DNA of 23,989 bases from VAZQ01 sp036522235. GTDB lineage: Bacteria; Pseudomonadota; Alphaproteobacteria; Rhizobiales; Xanthobacteraceae. Shown here in pieces: positions 15,988 to 23,989 of this stretch. Where the stretch lies: NCBI GenBank assembly GCA_036522235.1, contig DATDGG010000529.1, positions 1 to 23,989 of the forward strand. Direction: 5' to 3'. The position numbers were made by a program, and so were the translations under genes. The notes beneath the pieces were generated by a model, which saw only the letters and a program-made list of their open reading frames with translations, was not told the DNA's origin and searched no databases. The stretch's first letter is position 1, and the number at the start of each line of letters is the position of its first letter.

Positions 15988-16335
15988 AACAGGCCCGCTG
16001 GGCTCACTCGGATTGGCGAACAGGCCTTGCCGTCTGCGGGCGCACGGCAGACCCCGGCCGAGGCAGATCAAGCGCTTTCAGGGCCCGTGCCCGGCACAAA
16101 AACCGGGTGGACAAACGATTGCACCCACCGTATATAGAGGGTAACAGAACGTAACAGGAACGGGCCTGCGTCGTGGCGGGTCGCGTAGTTTTGCGTTTCC
16201 AAGCCACCGCTGCTGCGTGGTTGTGTGGGACGACGAGGCCCAGATCAGCCATCTCCGCATTGATCCCTGCTCCGGAAGTCTCTCCTGGGGCGAGGCGCAA
16301 AACTTGTCGTTCGCGGTCATGGAGCGAGGAACACC
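15988..16335. other. 348-bp region between the molybdenum-hydroxylase operon and the Wadjet operon
   Basis: The first part holds a pair of overlapping inverted repeats (TGCCGT at 16028-16033 with ACGGCA at 16044-16049, nested with GTCTGC/GCAGAC). These could form alternative hairpins after the HAD gene, although no T-tract follows. The second part holds an AT-rich element (TATATA at about 16131-16136) and direct repeats at 16141-16160, a likely jetA promoter area. I found no tRNA, integrase gene or attachment-like repeat at this edge of the defence operon. Confidence 0.5.
16141..16160 (+). promoter_or_regulatory. jetA: Tandem 10-bp direct repeats upstream of jetA
   Basis: GTAACAGAAC (16141-16150) is followed at once by GTAACAGGAA (16151-16160), eight of ten positions identical and spaced by one helical turn. 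They sit just after the AT-rich TATATAGAGG, about 180 bases upstream of the jetA ATG. The spacing and position suit a regulator binding one face of DNA, or simply a promoter-proximal duplication. Confidence 0.3.
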
Positions 16336-17862
16336 ATGCCACTGTTCCGATACTTGCACGACGACGCCTTTCTGGTGTTCTCGCGGGAGCACAAGCATCT
16401 CTACGCCGCCTGCCTGCTAGACCTCCACGAACGCTACTTCACGGGCGCGCCCGCATTTCCGACTCCGCAGCAGGTGGTGCACGCCATCTACGACGTAATG
16501 CGCGCCAACCCATTACTTTGGACCGAAAACGACGATTTCGGGGAAATGCTACCGGAGATGGTCTCGGCCGGCCGGCGGCGGATGCGCCGGGCGGATGTCA
16601 GCAGGATCTCCGAAACCGGCGACAAGGCGCTCTTGATTGCGCGCCAGCTTTACGCGCGGCTTTTGGCATGGGGATGGCTCGAGGAAGAGGAATACGGGCT
16701 GCGTGTCACCGTCGACATGGCGATGGGACCGCTCCTCGTCATCCAGCGGCTCGCGAGCCTGAACAAGGACGTGTCGCAGCGGTTCGGCGGACTGATCGTT
16801 CAGATCCGCCTGAACCTTGAAGCCGTCGAGAAACTGAATCCGCGGGTCACTGACCGGAAGCAACGCGAGGCTGCCCTTGCTGTCCGGGAGGCCCGGAACC
16901 AAGCGGACCGATTTACTAAAAGCCTGCGCGCAATCCTCTCCGACCTCAAGCGCATTCGGCGGACGGTCATGGAATCCAAAACAGTCGGTGACCGCCTCGA
17001 AGCGTTCTTCAAGGAATTCGTCGAGCAGCTCCTGCTGAAGGATTTCGAGTCGATCCTAACCTTCAACCACCCGTACCGATTCCGGGACGTCATCGTCGAT
17101 TTGGCCCGCCGGATATCGTGCACGCCGGGCACAATGCAGGTGCTCGCCGAAGAGTACGTGGCCGCAAGCATGGCCCCGTCGATCGAAGAAGGACGGCTGG
17201 AAGCCGAGGGCGACCTGCTCGCGATCGAATCCACATTCGGACAGATCGGCGAAATGTTTGAACGCATTGAGACCTTCCGCAGGCAGTTGGAGGCGCGCGT
17301 CCGCAACACGATAAAATACGCAGAGCGCGGCACACAGGGACTGGTGGGCCGGGCCGGCGATCTTGTGCGGCGTCTCGACGCGTTGCTGCGTAACGCGCGC
17401 CACTCGGAGGCGACGGTCGAATGGAACCTTGAACCGCTGCGCTCCCCCTGGTCCGAGCACCACCATGCACCCAGCCGCGAACCAAGGAGGCCGGTGGAAG
17501 CGCAGCCGCTCGGCGAGCGGCCGTCGGACCCGCTGTACGAGATCCGAAAGCAACTGCGCCTGCAATACATCACGCGGATCGCGCCGGGGCCGGAGGAGAT
17601 ACGCCGCTTCCTCGAACGGCAGGTGCCGCCCTCCGGCACCAAAGAGGCGCGCTTCATGGAGCTGAACACGGTGGACGACTTCCTCGCCTTCGACACGGCC
17701 CGCCGTTTCGCAATGACGCGCGAGGTTCCGGCCGAGATCGCCAGGACGTTCGAACTGGAATTCACGCCGGACATGCCACCGCACGACAGCGAGTGGCTGC
17801 GTTGCTCCAACTTTGTGGTGCGGCGGACGGGTGAACACCGCAGGGGCGCCGCCCATGCTTAG
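16336..17862 (+). CDS. jetA: Wadjet system kleisin subunit JetA
   Basis: A 508-aa protein, the kleisin-like (MukF-related) core of a Wadjet complex, which links the JetC ATPase heads. The ATG at 16336 has AGGA five bases before it. The N-terminus (PLFRYLHDDAFLVFSREHKHLYAACLLDLHERYF) is the winged-helix-like start typical of the 'Wadjet JetA family' (DUF5716 type), which points to a type II-like system. A long helical middle follows (roughly 120-360, including QRLASLNKDVSQRFGGLI). Residues of about 365-400 form a Pro/His/Arg-rich flexible linker (SEHHHAPSREPRRP), then a C-terminal winged-helix region (IRKQLRLQYITRIAPGPEEIRRFLERQV) expected to touch JetC. It overlaps jetB by eight bases. Assignment rests on family pattern plus the three following genes. 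Confidence 0.85.
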   Translation: MPLFRYLHDDAFLVFSREHKHLYAACLLDLHERYFTGAPAFPTPQQVVHAIYDVMRANPLLWTENDDFGEMLPEMVSAGRRRMRRADVSRISETGDKALLIARQLYARLLAWGWLEEEEYGLRVTVDMAMGPLLVIQRLASLNKDVSQRFGGLIVQIRLNLEAVEKLNPRVTDRKQREAALAVREARNQADRFTKSLRAILSDLKRIRRTVMESKTVGDRLEAFFKEFVEQLLLKDFESILTFNHPYRFRDVIVDLARRISCTPGTMQVLAEEYVAASMAPSIEEGRLEAEGDLLAIESTFGQIGEMFERIETFRRQLEARVRNTIKYAERGTQGLVGRAGDLVRRLDALLRNARHSEATVEWNLEPLRSPWSEHHHAPSREPRRPVEAQPLGERPSDPLYEIRKQLRLQYITRIAPGPEEIRRFLERQVPPSGTKEARFMELNTVDDFLAFDTARRFAMTREVPAEIARTFELEFTPDMPPHDSEWLRCSNFVVRRTGEHRRGAAHA

Positions 17863-18490
17863 CGAGTTCGAGGAGATCGAGAGGTCCGCTGGCGTCGAAA
17901 AGGCAGCAGACCTGCGGAAGGCGCTGCATTTCCTGCTGCGTCGGCAATTCGTCTTCGCGGGCGATGCCCGCACCGGTGCCGTCTACAACGCCATCATGGA
18001 CGGGCGTTTTCGCAACGCGGTCGATGGATTTTTCGACAGCTGCGGGTACCGCGTCCACCGCGACCCGGAAGCGCAGTGGGCCGGTATCACTGCCATCGAC
18101 CAAGACGTGCCGCTGCCCCGGATGAAGCTCGACGAGACCATCGTCACGCTTGTGCTCGCCGCGCATTGGCAAGATGAGGTCAATGTCGGCGCGGTAGAGG
18201 AGCGTGCAATCGTAGTCACGACGCTCAACACGCTCTACGACCGCTACCGAGAAATGGTACAGCCGAGCGGAGCGCATGCCATTTCGACGCCCCGCTTCCG
18301 AGAGATCCTCAAGGAAGCCGCGCAACGGAGCCTCGTGGACGTCGGGGATTTCGATGCGGACGAGCAGGACTGCGAAGTCGCGATTCGGCCAATGATCAAG
18401 CTGATCAGCGGTGGCGACGCCCTCCAAAGGATCGAGCGCTACGTCCGGCAGGCGGAAGCGCGGTCGCCTGCTCCACAAGAGGCCGATTAA
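17855..18490 (+). CDS. jetB: Wadjet system accessory subunit JetB (MukE-like)
   Basis: A 211-aa protein. The ATG at 17855 lies inside the end of jetA (eight-base overlap), and the frame is open a little upstream without a better start. It is rich in winged-helix-like helices: KAADLRKALHFLLRRQFVFAGD, then YNAIMDGRFRNAVDGFFDSCGY, MKLDETIVTLVLAAHWQDEV and STPRFREILKEAAQRSLVDVGDF, ending in a strand-helix pair (CEVAIRPMIKLISGGDALQRIERYV). This is the normal JetB/MukE plan: a small dimer that binds the kleisin and modulates DNA clamping. It looks more like the DUF6063 type than the DUF4194 type, from memory and untested. It is two bases from jetC, so expression is coupled. Confidence 0.82.
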   Translation: MLSEFEEIERSAGVEKAADLRKALHFLLRRQFVFAGDARTGAVYNAIMDGRFRNAVDGFFDSCGYRVHRDPEAQWAGITAIDQDVPLPRMKLDETIVTLVLAAHWQDEVNVGAVEERAIVVTTLNTLYDRYREMVQPSGAHAISTPRFREILKEAAQRSLVDVGDFDADEQDCEVAIRPMIKLISGGDALQRIERYVRQAEARSPAPQEAD

Positions 18491-18492
18491 GC

Positions 18493-21400
18493 ATGATGGA
18501 ACTCCGGCACATCACGATGGTGAACTGGCATCTGTTCGACGTCGAGGACATCGAGATGGGTGGCCATGTTGGCGTTTTCGGAGAGAACCGTTCTGGCAAG
18601 TCGACCATCCTAGACATGGCGCAGATCGTGCTCACCGGCGGCAACCGCAACGTCCAAAGGCTCAACGCCGTGGCTGGCGACAAGGGCAAGAGCCGCGGCG
18701 CCTCCAAGCGTACGGTGGTCGACTACTGCCTCGGAACGCTGGGCGAAGACGAGAGACGGCGCGATCAAGCGCGTACCTACATCGCGCTCGGCTTCGCGGA
18801 CACGGAAGGCAAGCGCCCGCCGGTAACCATCGGCATGGCGATCGAGGCCCGCAAATCCGAAAGCAATGAAACGGTGCTCGGCCGCTTCGTCGCCATCGGC
18901 AGAATCTTTACCGCCCAAGATTTCATTGAGGTTCGGAAGGAGGGCCGCTTCCCGGCTGAATGGGACACAGTCCGGTCTCGCATCGTGAAGTGCGTTGGGG
19001 AGGAGCGTTTCGTCAACCACCGCGACAAGGCGATCGACTACGTACGCGAATACATGCGCCACCTGGTACCGCACGCATCCTTCATCGGGGAGCAGAACGC
19101 CAACTCGCTGCAAAAGGCCATCGTTAACGCGATGACCCTCGACCACGACCAGACGGCCACGCAATTCGTTCGGGACTATGTCCTCGAAAAGAACAACATG
19201 CGGGTCGGCGAGCTGCGCGAGTCGATCCAGACCTACCGCAATATCAACGAGACGATCCGCAAGATGCGCGAGAAGCTCGACGCACTCAAGGCTCTCCGCG
19301 GCATCCTCGCGGAGCTCGAAGACGCCCACGACCGGAAGTACCGGGAGCGCTGGATCGCGAAACGTGCTGAATGGCTAGTCGCGAGGGCCGCAAACCGGGA
19401 GTTGAAGGAAAAGCTTCAGATCGCATGCGAGCAGCGGGACGCGGCGAAGCGAGAACTGGATTTCCTTGACGAGGAGATCAGAGACATCGACCGCGAGATC
19501 AACAGGCTCAACATCGCCATCCTCGAACACGACAACAAGTCGGGACGGCACGCGTTGCAGCAGATAGCCAGGATCGCGGAGCAGAACGCCGCCAGGGCTT
19601 CTTCCGAATTTCGTAAGCGAATGGACGCGGTCGGATTCCTGCAGCCGCTGTGTACCATGCGCGGTCTCGGCTTCGAGGAACACGTGCCCGCGATCGAGCA
19701 CCTTGGGCGCGCTGCGAAGGGCGCTCGCATCGAGAAGCTGCCGGAGGGACTGGCGGCGGCGGAGGCAGGGCTGACCGGGAACGCAGCAGCGCTGCTGAAG
19801 AGGACTGATGAGGCTCGCCAGAGGCTGTTTAGGGACGCCGCGAACCAGCGCGAAGAGCGCGACGGTCTTCGTGAGCGAATTCGGTTGCATGCGGCGGGCC
19901 AAGCGAACGCGCACCTGGCGCCCGGCACGCAGGATCTCTGCCGGCGGCTCCGGCAAAGCGGCATGGCACCGCGCGTGCTCTGTGACCTCATCGAAGTGGC
20001 GGATCCGGAATGGACCGTCGCGGCCGAGGGCCTGCTCGGCCGCGACCGAGAAGCGGTTTTCGTCGACCGGCCACAGATCGCTCAGGCGACCTCGATCTTC
20101 AAGGAAGGCAGGCGCGAATTCCGAGGTGCCTCGCTCGTCAGCCTGAACAAGCTCGAAGCCCACCGCGTGCCGCCGCAGCCGGGAATGTTCCCGTCGATCT
20201 TCCGCTCTGAGGATTCTGACGCGATGGCGTTCATCATGCGCCGTTACGGCTCTGTAAGGCTCGCGGACACCTTGGCCGACTTCAACGCCCCTGGCCGCGC
20301 GATAATGAAAGATGGCCTCTACGATGACGGGTTGGTGCGGACCCACCGGGCGGTTGAGCCTTCCAGCTACAAGATCGGCAACGCCGCGCAAGCCAAAGCG
20401 CTTCGCGACCTCGAGGATCGCGCCGGGCAGCTCGACGAGCTTGTGGAGGGCGCGGAGAAGGCTGCGCAGGCGGTTGATGCCGCCCACTGCGCGCTCAAGG
20501 CGCTTTGCGAAAATCCGGAGGTCTCGGCTGCCATGCTGGCCACTGCCTACGCGGCAGCGATGAGGGAACGTCAGGAGGCCGACGATCGCATCGCTGCGCT
20601 CGACGGCGCTGGCGATGGCGGGCTGCGGGAGAAGCGGAAGGCGCAGGAAAGCCTAAAGGGGGCCCACACCGAGGAGCGGAACCAGCAACAAAAGCTGTTC
20701 AACAATAACGAAGTCGAAGCCCAGGTGTCGAGCCGGGATCTGTCCAGGAGCGAGAATACGCCCGGATCGAATCTTAACCTGCGGGCCGCATGGTCGATCT
20801 GCCGCGCAACGCTGCCGTTGTACGACCGTACGAAGGGCCGGGCGGCGCACCGCGCGCGCTTCGCCACGACCATGTCGAGGAACGAGACTGAGCGTCACCG
20901 CGCGGTGGCGGCAAAGGCCGCCGCCGGCGAAGCCGCCGCCGAAGGCGACCGCATCAGGATCGAGCGGTGCGTGCGCGAGGCCCTTAGCGACTACTTCGAC
21001 ACGTTCGAGGTAAGCTCGCAGGTGGGCACGGAAAGCGAACCGCTCCGCGAGGTCAAGCCCTGGGTTGAGCAGCTCATCGCCGAGATCGAGACCCACGAGC
21101 TACGGCGCTACGAGCGCCAAGCGCGCGAGGCCGCAGAGAAGGCGGCAACGCTGCTGCGCGGCGAGTTTATCAACGCGCTGACGTCGCGCATCAACAAGAT
21201 GGAGCGCGAGCTGCAGGCGATGAACCGCAGCCTGCACGACCATCCGTTCCACAACGAACGCTATTCGTTTCACCACACCAGGGTTGCAGAATTCCAACCG
21301 ATCCTGAAGATCATCGAGATTGGAAAGACCTCGCCGGAGGCGCTCGACATGCTGTTCCGCGGCGACGAAATGCCGGCCGATTTCCCTCATAAGGACACGA

Positions 21401-21936
21401 TTGCCGAGCTCGAGGCGCTGCTGGAGAATCCGGAAAAGGACTTCACGCAATTCGAGGATTACCGGAACTTCTACACGTTCGAGATCCACATGGAGGACGT
21501 TGACACCGGCCGCACGACACGTTGGGAGACCCGCCGCGGCACCGGCTCCGGTGCCGAGCAGCAGGTGCCGATCTATGTCGCGATCGGCGCCTCACTCGCT
21601 TCGGTCTATGGCAGCGCCGAGCGGCGACCGGGTAAATCCGCCGGCATTGCGCTCGCGATCTTCGACGAGGCTTTCTCGAAGATGGACGGCAAGAACCAGC
21701 GGCAGATGATGACCTTCTACAAAAGACTCGGATTGCAGATCGTGATCGCCGCGCCGAACGAAAAGCGTGTTGCCGTACTCGAGCACATCGATACCGTTGT
21801 CGAGGTCGACCGGATCGGCGAAGGAGCGCGCGCGACCGTCGTGCAGATCAAGGAACGTGCCCGTCGGGAACTCGCGGCAATGGACCCGGAGTTGATGTCA
21901 GACACCGATCTGCAATCGCGCATCGCGGCCGAATGA
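18493..21936 (+). CDS. jetC: Wadjet SMC-like ATPase JetC
   Basis: An 1147-aa MukB/SbcC-like ATPase, the loop-extruding motor of the Wadjet complex. Walker A is GENRSGKST (30-38). Walker B is IALAIFDEAF with Asp1058 and catalytic Glu1059. The signature region reads TGSGAEQQVPIYVAIGASLA (from 1017), not LSGGE, though the serine-glycine core is kept. Long helical arms rich in heptads run about 220-370 and 620-960, with an internal globular insert (about 485-620: VLCDLIEVADPEWTVAAEGLLG, quoted in part) at the hinge position. The C-terminal head ends with QIVIAAPNEKRVAVLEHIDTV, the usual H-loop/D-loop neighbourhood. The length is as expected for JetC. It starts at a tandem ATG-ATG (18493/18496) two bases after jetB and ends four bases before jetD. 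Confidence 0.92.
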   Translation: MMELRHITMVNWHLFDVEDIEMGGHVGVFGENRSGKSTILDMAQIVLTGGNRNVQRLNAVAGDKGKSRGASKRTVVDYCLGTLGEDERRRDQARTYIALGFADTEGKRPPVTIGMAIEARKSESNETVLGRFVAIGRIFTAQDFIEVRKEGRFPAEWDTVRSRIVKCVGEERFVNHRDKAIDYVREYMRHLVPHASFIGEQNANSLQKAIVNAMTLDHDQTATQFVRDYVLEKNNMRVGELRESIQTYRNINETIRKMREKLDALKALRGILAELEDAHDRKYRERWIAKRAEWLVARAANRELKEKLQIACEQRDAAKRELDFLDEEIRDIDREINRLNIAILEHDNKSGRHALQQIARIAEQNAARASSEFRKRMDAVGFLQPLCTMRGLGFEEHVPAIEHLGRAAKGARIEKLPEGLAAAEAGLTGNAAALLKRTDEARQRLFRDAANQREERDGLRERIRLHAAGQANAHLAPGTQDLCRRLRQSGMAPRVLCDLIEVADPEWTVAAEGLLGRDREAVFVDRPQIAQATSIFKEGRREFRGASLVSLNKLEAHRVPPQPGMFPSIFRSEDSDAMAFIMRRYGSVRLADTLADFNAPGRAIMKDGLYDDGLVRTHRAVEPSSYKIGNAAQAKALRDLEDRAGQLDELVEGAEKAAQAVDAAHCALKALCENPEVSAAMLATAYAAAMRERQEADDRIAALDGAGDGGLREKRKAQESLKGAHTEERNQQQKLFNNNEVEAQVSSRDLSRSENTPGSNLNLRAAWSICRATLPLYDRTKGRAAHRARFATTMSRNETERHRAVAAKAAAGEAAAEGDRIRIERCVREALSDYFDTFEVSSQVGTESEPLREVKPWVEQLIAEIETHELRRYERQAREAAEKAATLLRGEFINALTSRINKMERELQAMNRSLHDHPFHNERYSFHHTRVAEFQPILKIIEIGKTSPEALDMLFRGDEMPADFPHKDTIAELEALLENPEKDFTQFEDYRNFYTFEIHMEDVDTGRTTRWETRRGTGSGAEQQVPIYVAIGASLASVYGSAERRPGKSAGIALAIFDEAFSKMDGKNQRQMMTFYKRLGLQIVIAAPNEKRVAVLEHIDTVVEVDRIGEGARATVVQIKERARRELAAMDPELMSDTDLQSRIAAE

Positions 21937-21940
21937 ACCA

Positions 21941-23143
21941 ATGTCTCGATGCTTCACCGACCCGCACGCGCTGCTTGCAGACCTGCTTGACCGCCACGAG
22001 GCCGGAACGGCGAGCCCCATCGCCTATCCGGACTACGCGGCGTTCGCATCGGTGGTGGCAACGGACGCGTTCATCAAGGAGCTTCGGCAGGCGGAGGAGA
22101 CAGGCGCCGTCAGCATCGCTTATGGGAAAGGAAGCCGGCGCGACCAGGTAGCCCACGTCAGGCTCCAGGTCGTAGATGCGCTTTACCGCCATCTCGATCG
22201 CAAGCCCATCGGCCGCATCGCGGCCGATGCACGCTCGCGGTTGATCGAGGGACTGACGCTGCACGCCGGACTGGCCGACGCTGCTTCAGCGATCGCGTCC
22301 GGGTGGGGCCGCGCCAAGTCCTGGTACGGATTCGCTCCTGACGATGCGGAAAAGCTCCGCAATGTCTTTCTACTCGCGCACGCGATACTGGACGGCCGGC
22401 ATCAGGGGGTAGACTACCGTACGTTCTCGCGGCGGGTAACGGGCGATAGCAAGATGCTGGAACGCATGGAGGGCCCGGTCGTGAGATTGCTCGGTGGAAT
22501 CCTCGACCTGCCGCCAGGGGCCAAGCCGCGCGAGGCGCTCCGGACACTCGGGCTTGAAAAATTTGCTCCGCCTTTGCTGATTTCAGGCCGGGTGGATCTC
22601 ACGGAAGCGGACTTGTCCCTCGCCTCGCCACTCTATCTCGGCATCCCGCCGAACGAGGCGACATGCATCCGTTTCCGAGAGCTGCCTGCGTATCTGTTGA
22701 CGATTGAAAATTTCGCAAGTTTCAATCGTCATATCATCGAGGCCGATCCTAACCGCTTGGGTGCTACAATCTACGTCGGCGGATATCCGTCGCTCGCAAC
22801 GCAGAGAGCGCTTCGTATCCTTGCGCTGATGCTTCCCACCACAGTTCCAGTTTTCCATTGGTCCGATATTGACGCCGACGGCACTTGGATATTCCGAACC
22901 ATTGAACGGGCGGTCGGCCGCGCGCTGCGGCCACACCTTATGTCATCAGAAATTGCCGAGCGCCTGGGAAAGGCTTGTGCAGAAAAATCTGACCTGCGGC
23001 CTTGCCCACGGGATTCTGGCATTTTTTCGCTAACCGAGTACCTCGCTCGCGACGGCGCCCGCACGCTCGAGCAGGAAGAACTCGACCCGCAATTGCCCGA
23101 CATCGACCTTGGGCCGGCATCTGTCTTTGCCCGAGCTACTTGA
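21941..23143 (+). CDS. jetD: Wadjet Toprim nuclease JetD
   Basis: A 400-aa subunit that cleaves DNA once the JetABC motor has trapped a small circular plasmid. The C-terminal half is the DUF2220 Toprim domain: LTIENFASF with Glu256, IYVGGYPSLATQRALRIL, then HWSDIDADGTWIFRTIERAV with Asp309 and Asp311 as the metal-binding pair. The very end, LEQEELDPQLPDID, matches the family's usual tail. The N-terminal half is helical (about 1-110 and 115-200: KSWYGFAPDDAEKLRNVFLL and RTFSRRVTGDSKMLERMEG) and would carry the DNA-binding/dimerisation parts. All key residues are present, so the nuclease is predicted active. The ATG at 21941 is four bases after the jetC stop. Confidence 0.92.
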   Translation: MSRCFTDPHALLADLLDRHEAGTASPIAYPDYAAFASVVATDAFIKELRQAEETGAVSIAYGKGSRRDQVAHVRLQVVDALYRHLDRKPIGRIAADARSRLIEGLTLHAGLADAASAIASGWGRAKSWYGFAPDDAEKLRNVFLLAHAILDGRHQGVDYRTFSRRVTGDSKMLERMEGPVVRLLGGILDLPPGAKPREALRTLGLEKFAPPLLISGRVDLTEADLSLASPLYLGIPPNEATCIRFRELPAYLLTIENFASFNRHIIEADPNRLGATIYVGGYPSLATQRALRILALMLPTTVPVFHWSDIDADGTWIFRTIERAVGRALRPHLMSSEIAERLGKACAEKSDLRPCPRDSGIFSLTEYLARDGARTLEQEELDPQLPDIDLGPASVFARAT

Positions 23144-23168
23144 AGCGTGAGCGGCAGCGTGCGTGGTC

Positions 23169-23190
23169 ACCTCGCCCTGAAGGGGGAGGT
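23169..23190. terminator. Stem-loop between convergent jetD and msrB, REP-like
   Basis: ACCTC-G-CCC-TGAA-GGG-G-GAGGT forms an eight-pair interrupted stem with a four-base TGAA loop. It lies in the 65-bp gap between converging jetD and msrB. No T-tract follows, but such short GC-rich palindromes between convergent genes are common alphaproteobacterial 3'-end elements and may act in both directions. Confidence 0.5.
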
Positions 23191-23208
23191 TGGAAAAAGG
23201 GCATCCAT

Positions 23209-23610
<402 letters not shown>

Positions 23611-23639
23611 GGTCGCACTCTCCTTCGGAAGCCTTCGTT

Positions 23640-23808
23640 CTACACTTGCAGTTCCACGATTTCCGGACGCATGCCTGCGCCCGACACGGCGACCTTGGCC
23701 ACCGCGATCGGCAGGTTGAATCGGCGCGGACCGGCGCTGCCGGGATTGAGAAACAGGACGCCCGCGCGCGTCTCGATCAGCGGCTGATGCGAATGCCCGA
23801 ACAGGCCT
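23640..23808 (-). pseudogene. 3' fragment of a metallophosphoesterase (YfcE/MJ0936-type)
   Basis: The last 55 or so codons encode GLFGHSHQPLIETRAGVLFLNPGSAGPRRFNLPIAVAKV, the C-terminal half of a calcineurin-like phosphodiesterase: GHSHQP supplies metal ligands and NPGS is the usual final motif. The upstream half (DxH, GD, GNH/D motifs) is absent. The frame stays open to 23912, but those residues (GSITAQPAFASPSADRRKAVAGG) do not match the family and are antisense or out-of-frame to a better frame at 23777-23989. The join is around 23805-23815. It probably results from a deletion or recombination, or less likely an assembly error or frameshift. No active product is expected. Confidence 0.7.
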
Positions 23809-23989
23809 CCAGCCACAGCTTTTCTTCGGTCAGCGCTTGGTGACGCGAAAGCAGGCTGCGCGGTAATAGATCCGCGCGCTGTTCCGCCATATCCATGATC
23901 TGTTCCACCCATGGGTGGCTACGCCCGGCCATCAAATGCTGTTCGAATTCGATAAAGTACGGATGATTCAAACATTCTTTGAATTCGCG
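23777..23989 (-). CDS. Partial protein of unknown function joined to the metallophosphoesterase tail
   Basis: A frame open from the window edge runs 70 codons to a stop at 23777. The start is beyond the window. The peptide is protein-like, with REFKECLNHPYFIEFEQHL, PWVEQIMDMAEQRADLLP and a helical RSLLSRHQALTEEKLW, and it is more AT-rich at its start than the neighbours. The last eight residues (ACSGIRISR) are read out of frame across the metallophosphoesterase GHSHQ codons, which suggests that the native C-terminus is lost. I do not recognise the family. Confidence 0.5.
   Translation of the reverse strand, partial: REFKECLNHPYFIEFEQHLMAGRSHPWVEQIMDMAEQRADLLPRSLLSRHQALTEEKLWLEACSGIRISR

Noticed and set aside
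23169..23190. The stem-loop before msrB as a classical intrinsic terminator.
   Set aside because: No run of T residues follows on either strand, so it is recorded only as a REP-like stem-loop with possible bidirectional termination.

Overview
The window is GC-rich DNA with tightly packed, strongly GC3-biased genes. Bug-type and TRAP-type solute receptors, a molybdenum-hydroxylase operon and the general codon style suggest an alphaproteobacterium, probably Hyphomicrobiales or Rhodospirillales. That placement is inference; no rRNA or tRNA is present to test it.

Layout. (1) 1-1988: two divergent orphan solute-receptor genes, a Bug/TctC protein cut by the window edge and a DctP-like protein with no signal peptide. 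(2) 2091-3271: a two-gene minus-strand unit of uncharacterised proteins. (3) 3554-6140: small single-domain enzymes (SRPBCC fold, SAM-methyltransferase-like fold, SnoaL-like fold, VOC fold). (4) 6630-8314: a YadG/YadH-like ABC exporter pair. (5) 8484-9887: an exported C13 (legumain-type) peptidase domain followed by six TPR repeats. (6) 10317-15987: a translationally coupled plus-strand operon. It encodes a Tat-exported [2Fe-2S] subunit, a molybdopterin subunit, an FAD subunit with a four-cysteine insertion, a multi-pass cytochrome-b-like protein, and a HAD-fold protein whose catalytic aspartates are missing. The likely product is a periplasmic molybdenum hydroxylase that passes electrons to a membrane quinone pool. 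(7) 16336-23143: a complete four-gene Wadjet (jetABCD) plasmid-defence operon, an SMC-like complex plus a Toprim nuclease, most like type II. (8) 23209-23989: msrB, then a metallophosphoesterase tail joined to unrelated coding sequence.

The Wadjet operon is the clearest accessory system, but it is a known family. The least familiar arrangement is the molybdenum-hydroxylase operon: Tat export through the small subunit, a candidate [4Fe-4S] site in the FAD subunit, a formate-dehydrogenase-gamma-like cytochrome and a pseudo-HAD in one transcription unit. Several roughly 15-bp tandem duplications recur in the window. I saw no CRISPR array, insertion sequence, tRNA or rRNA.
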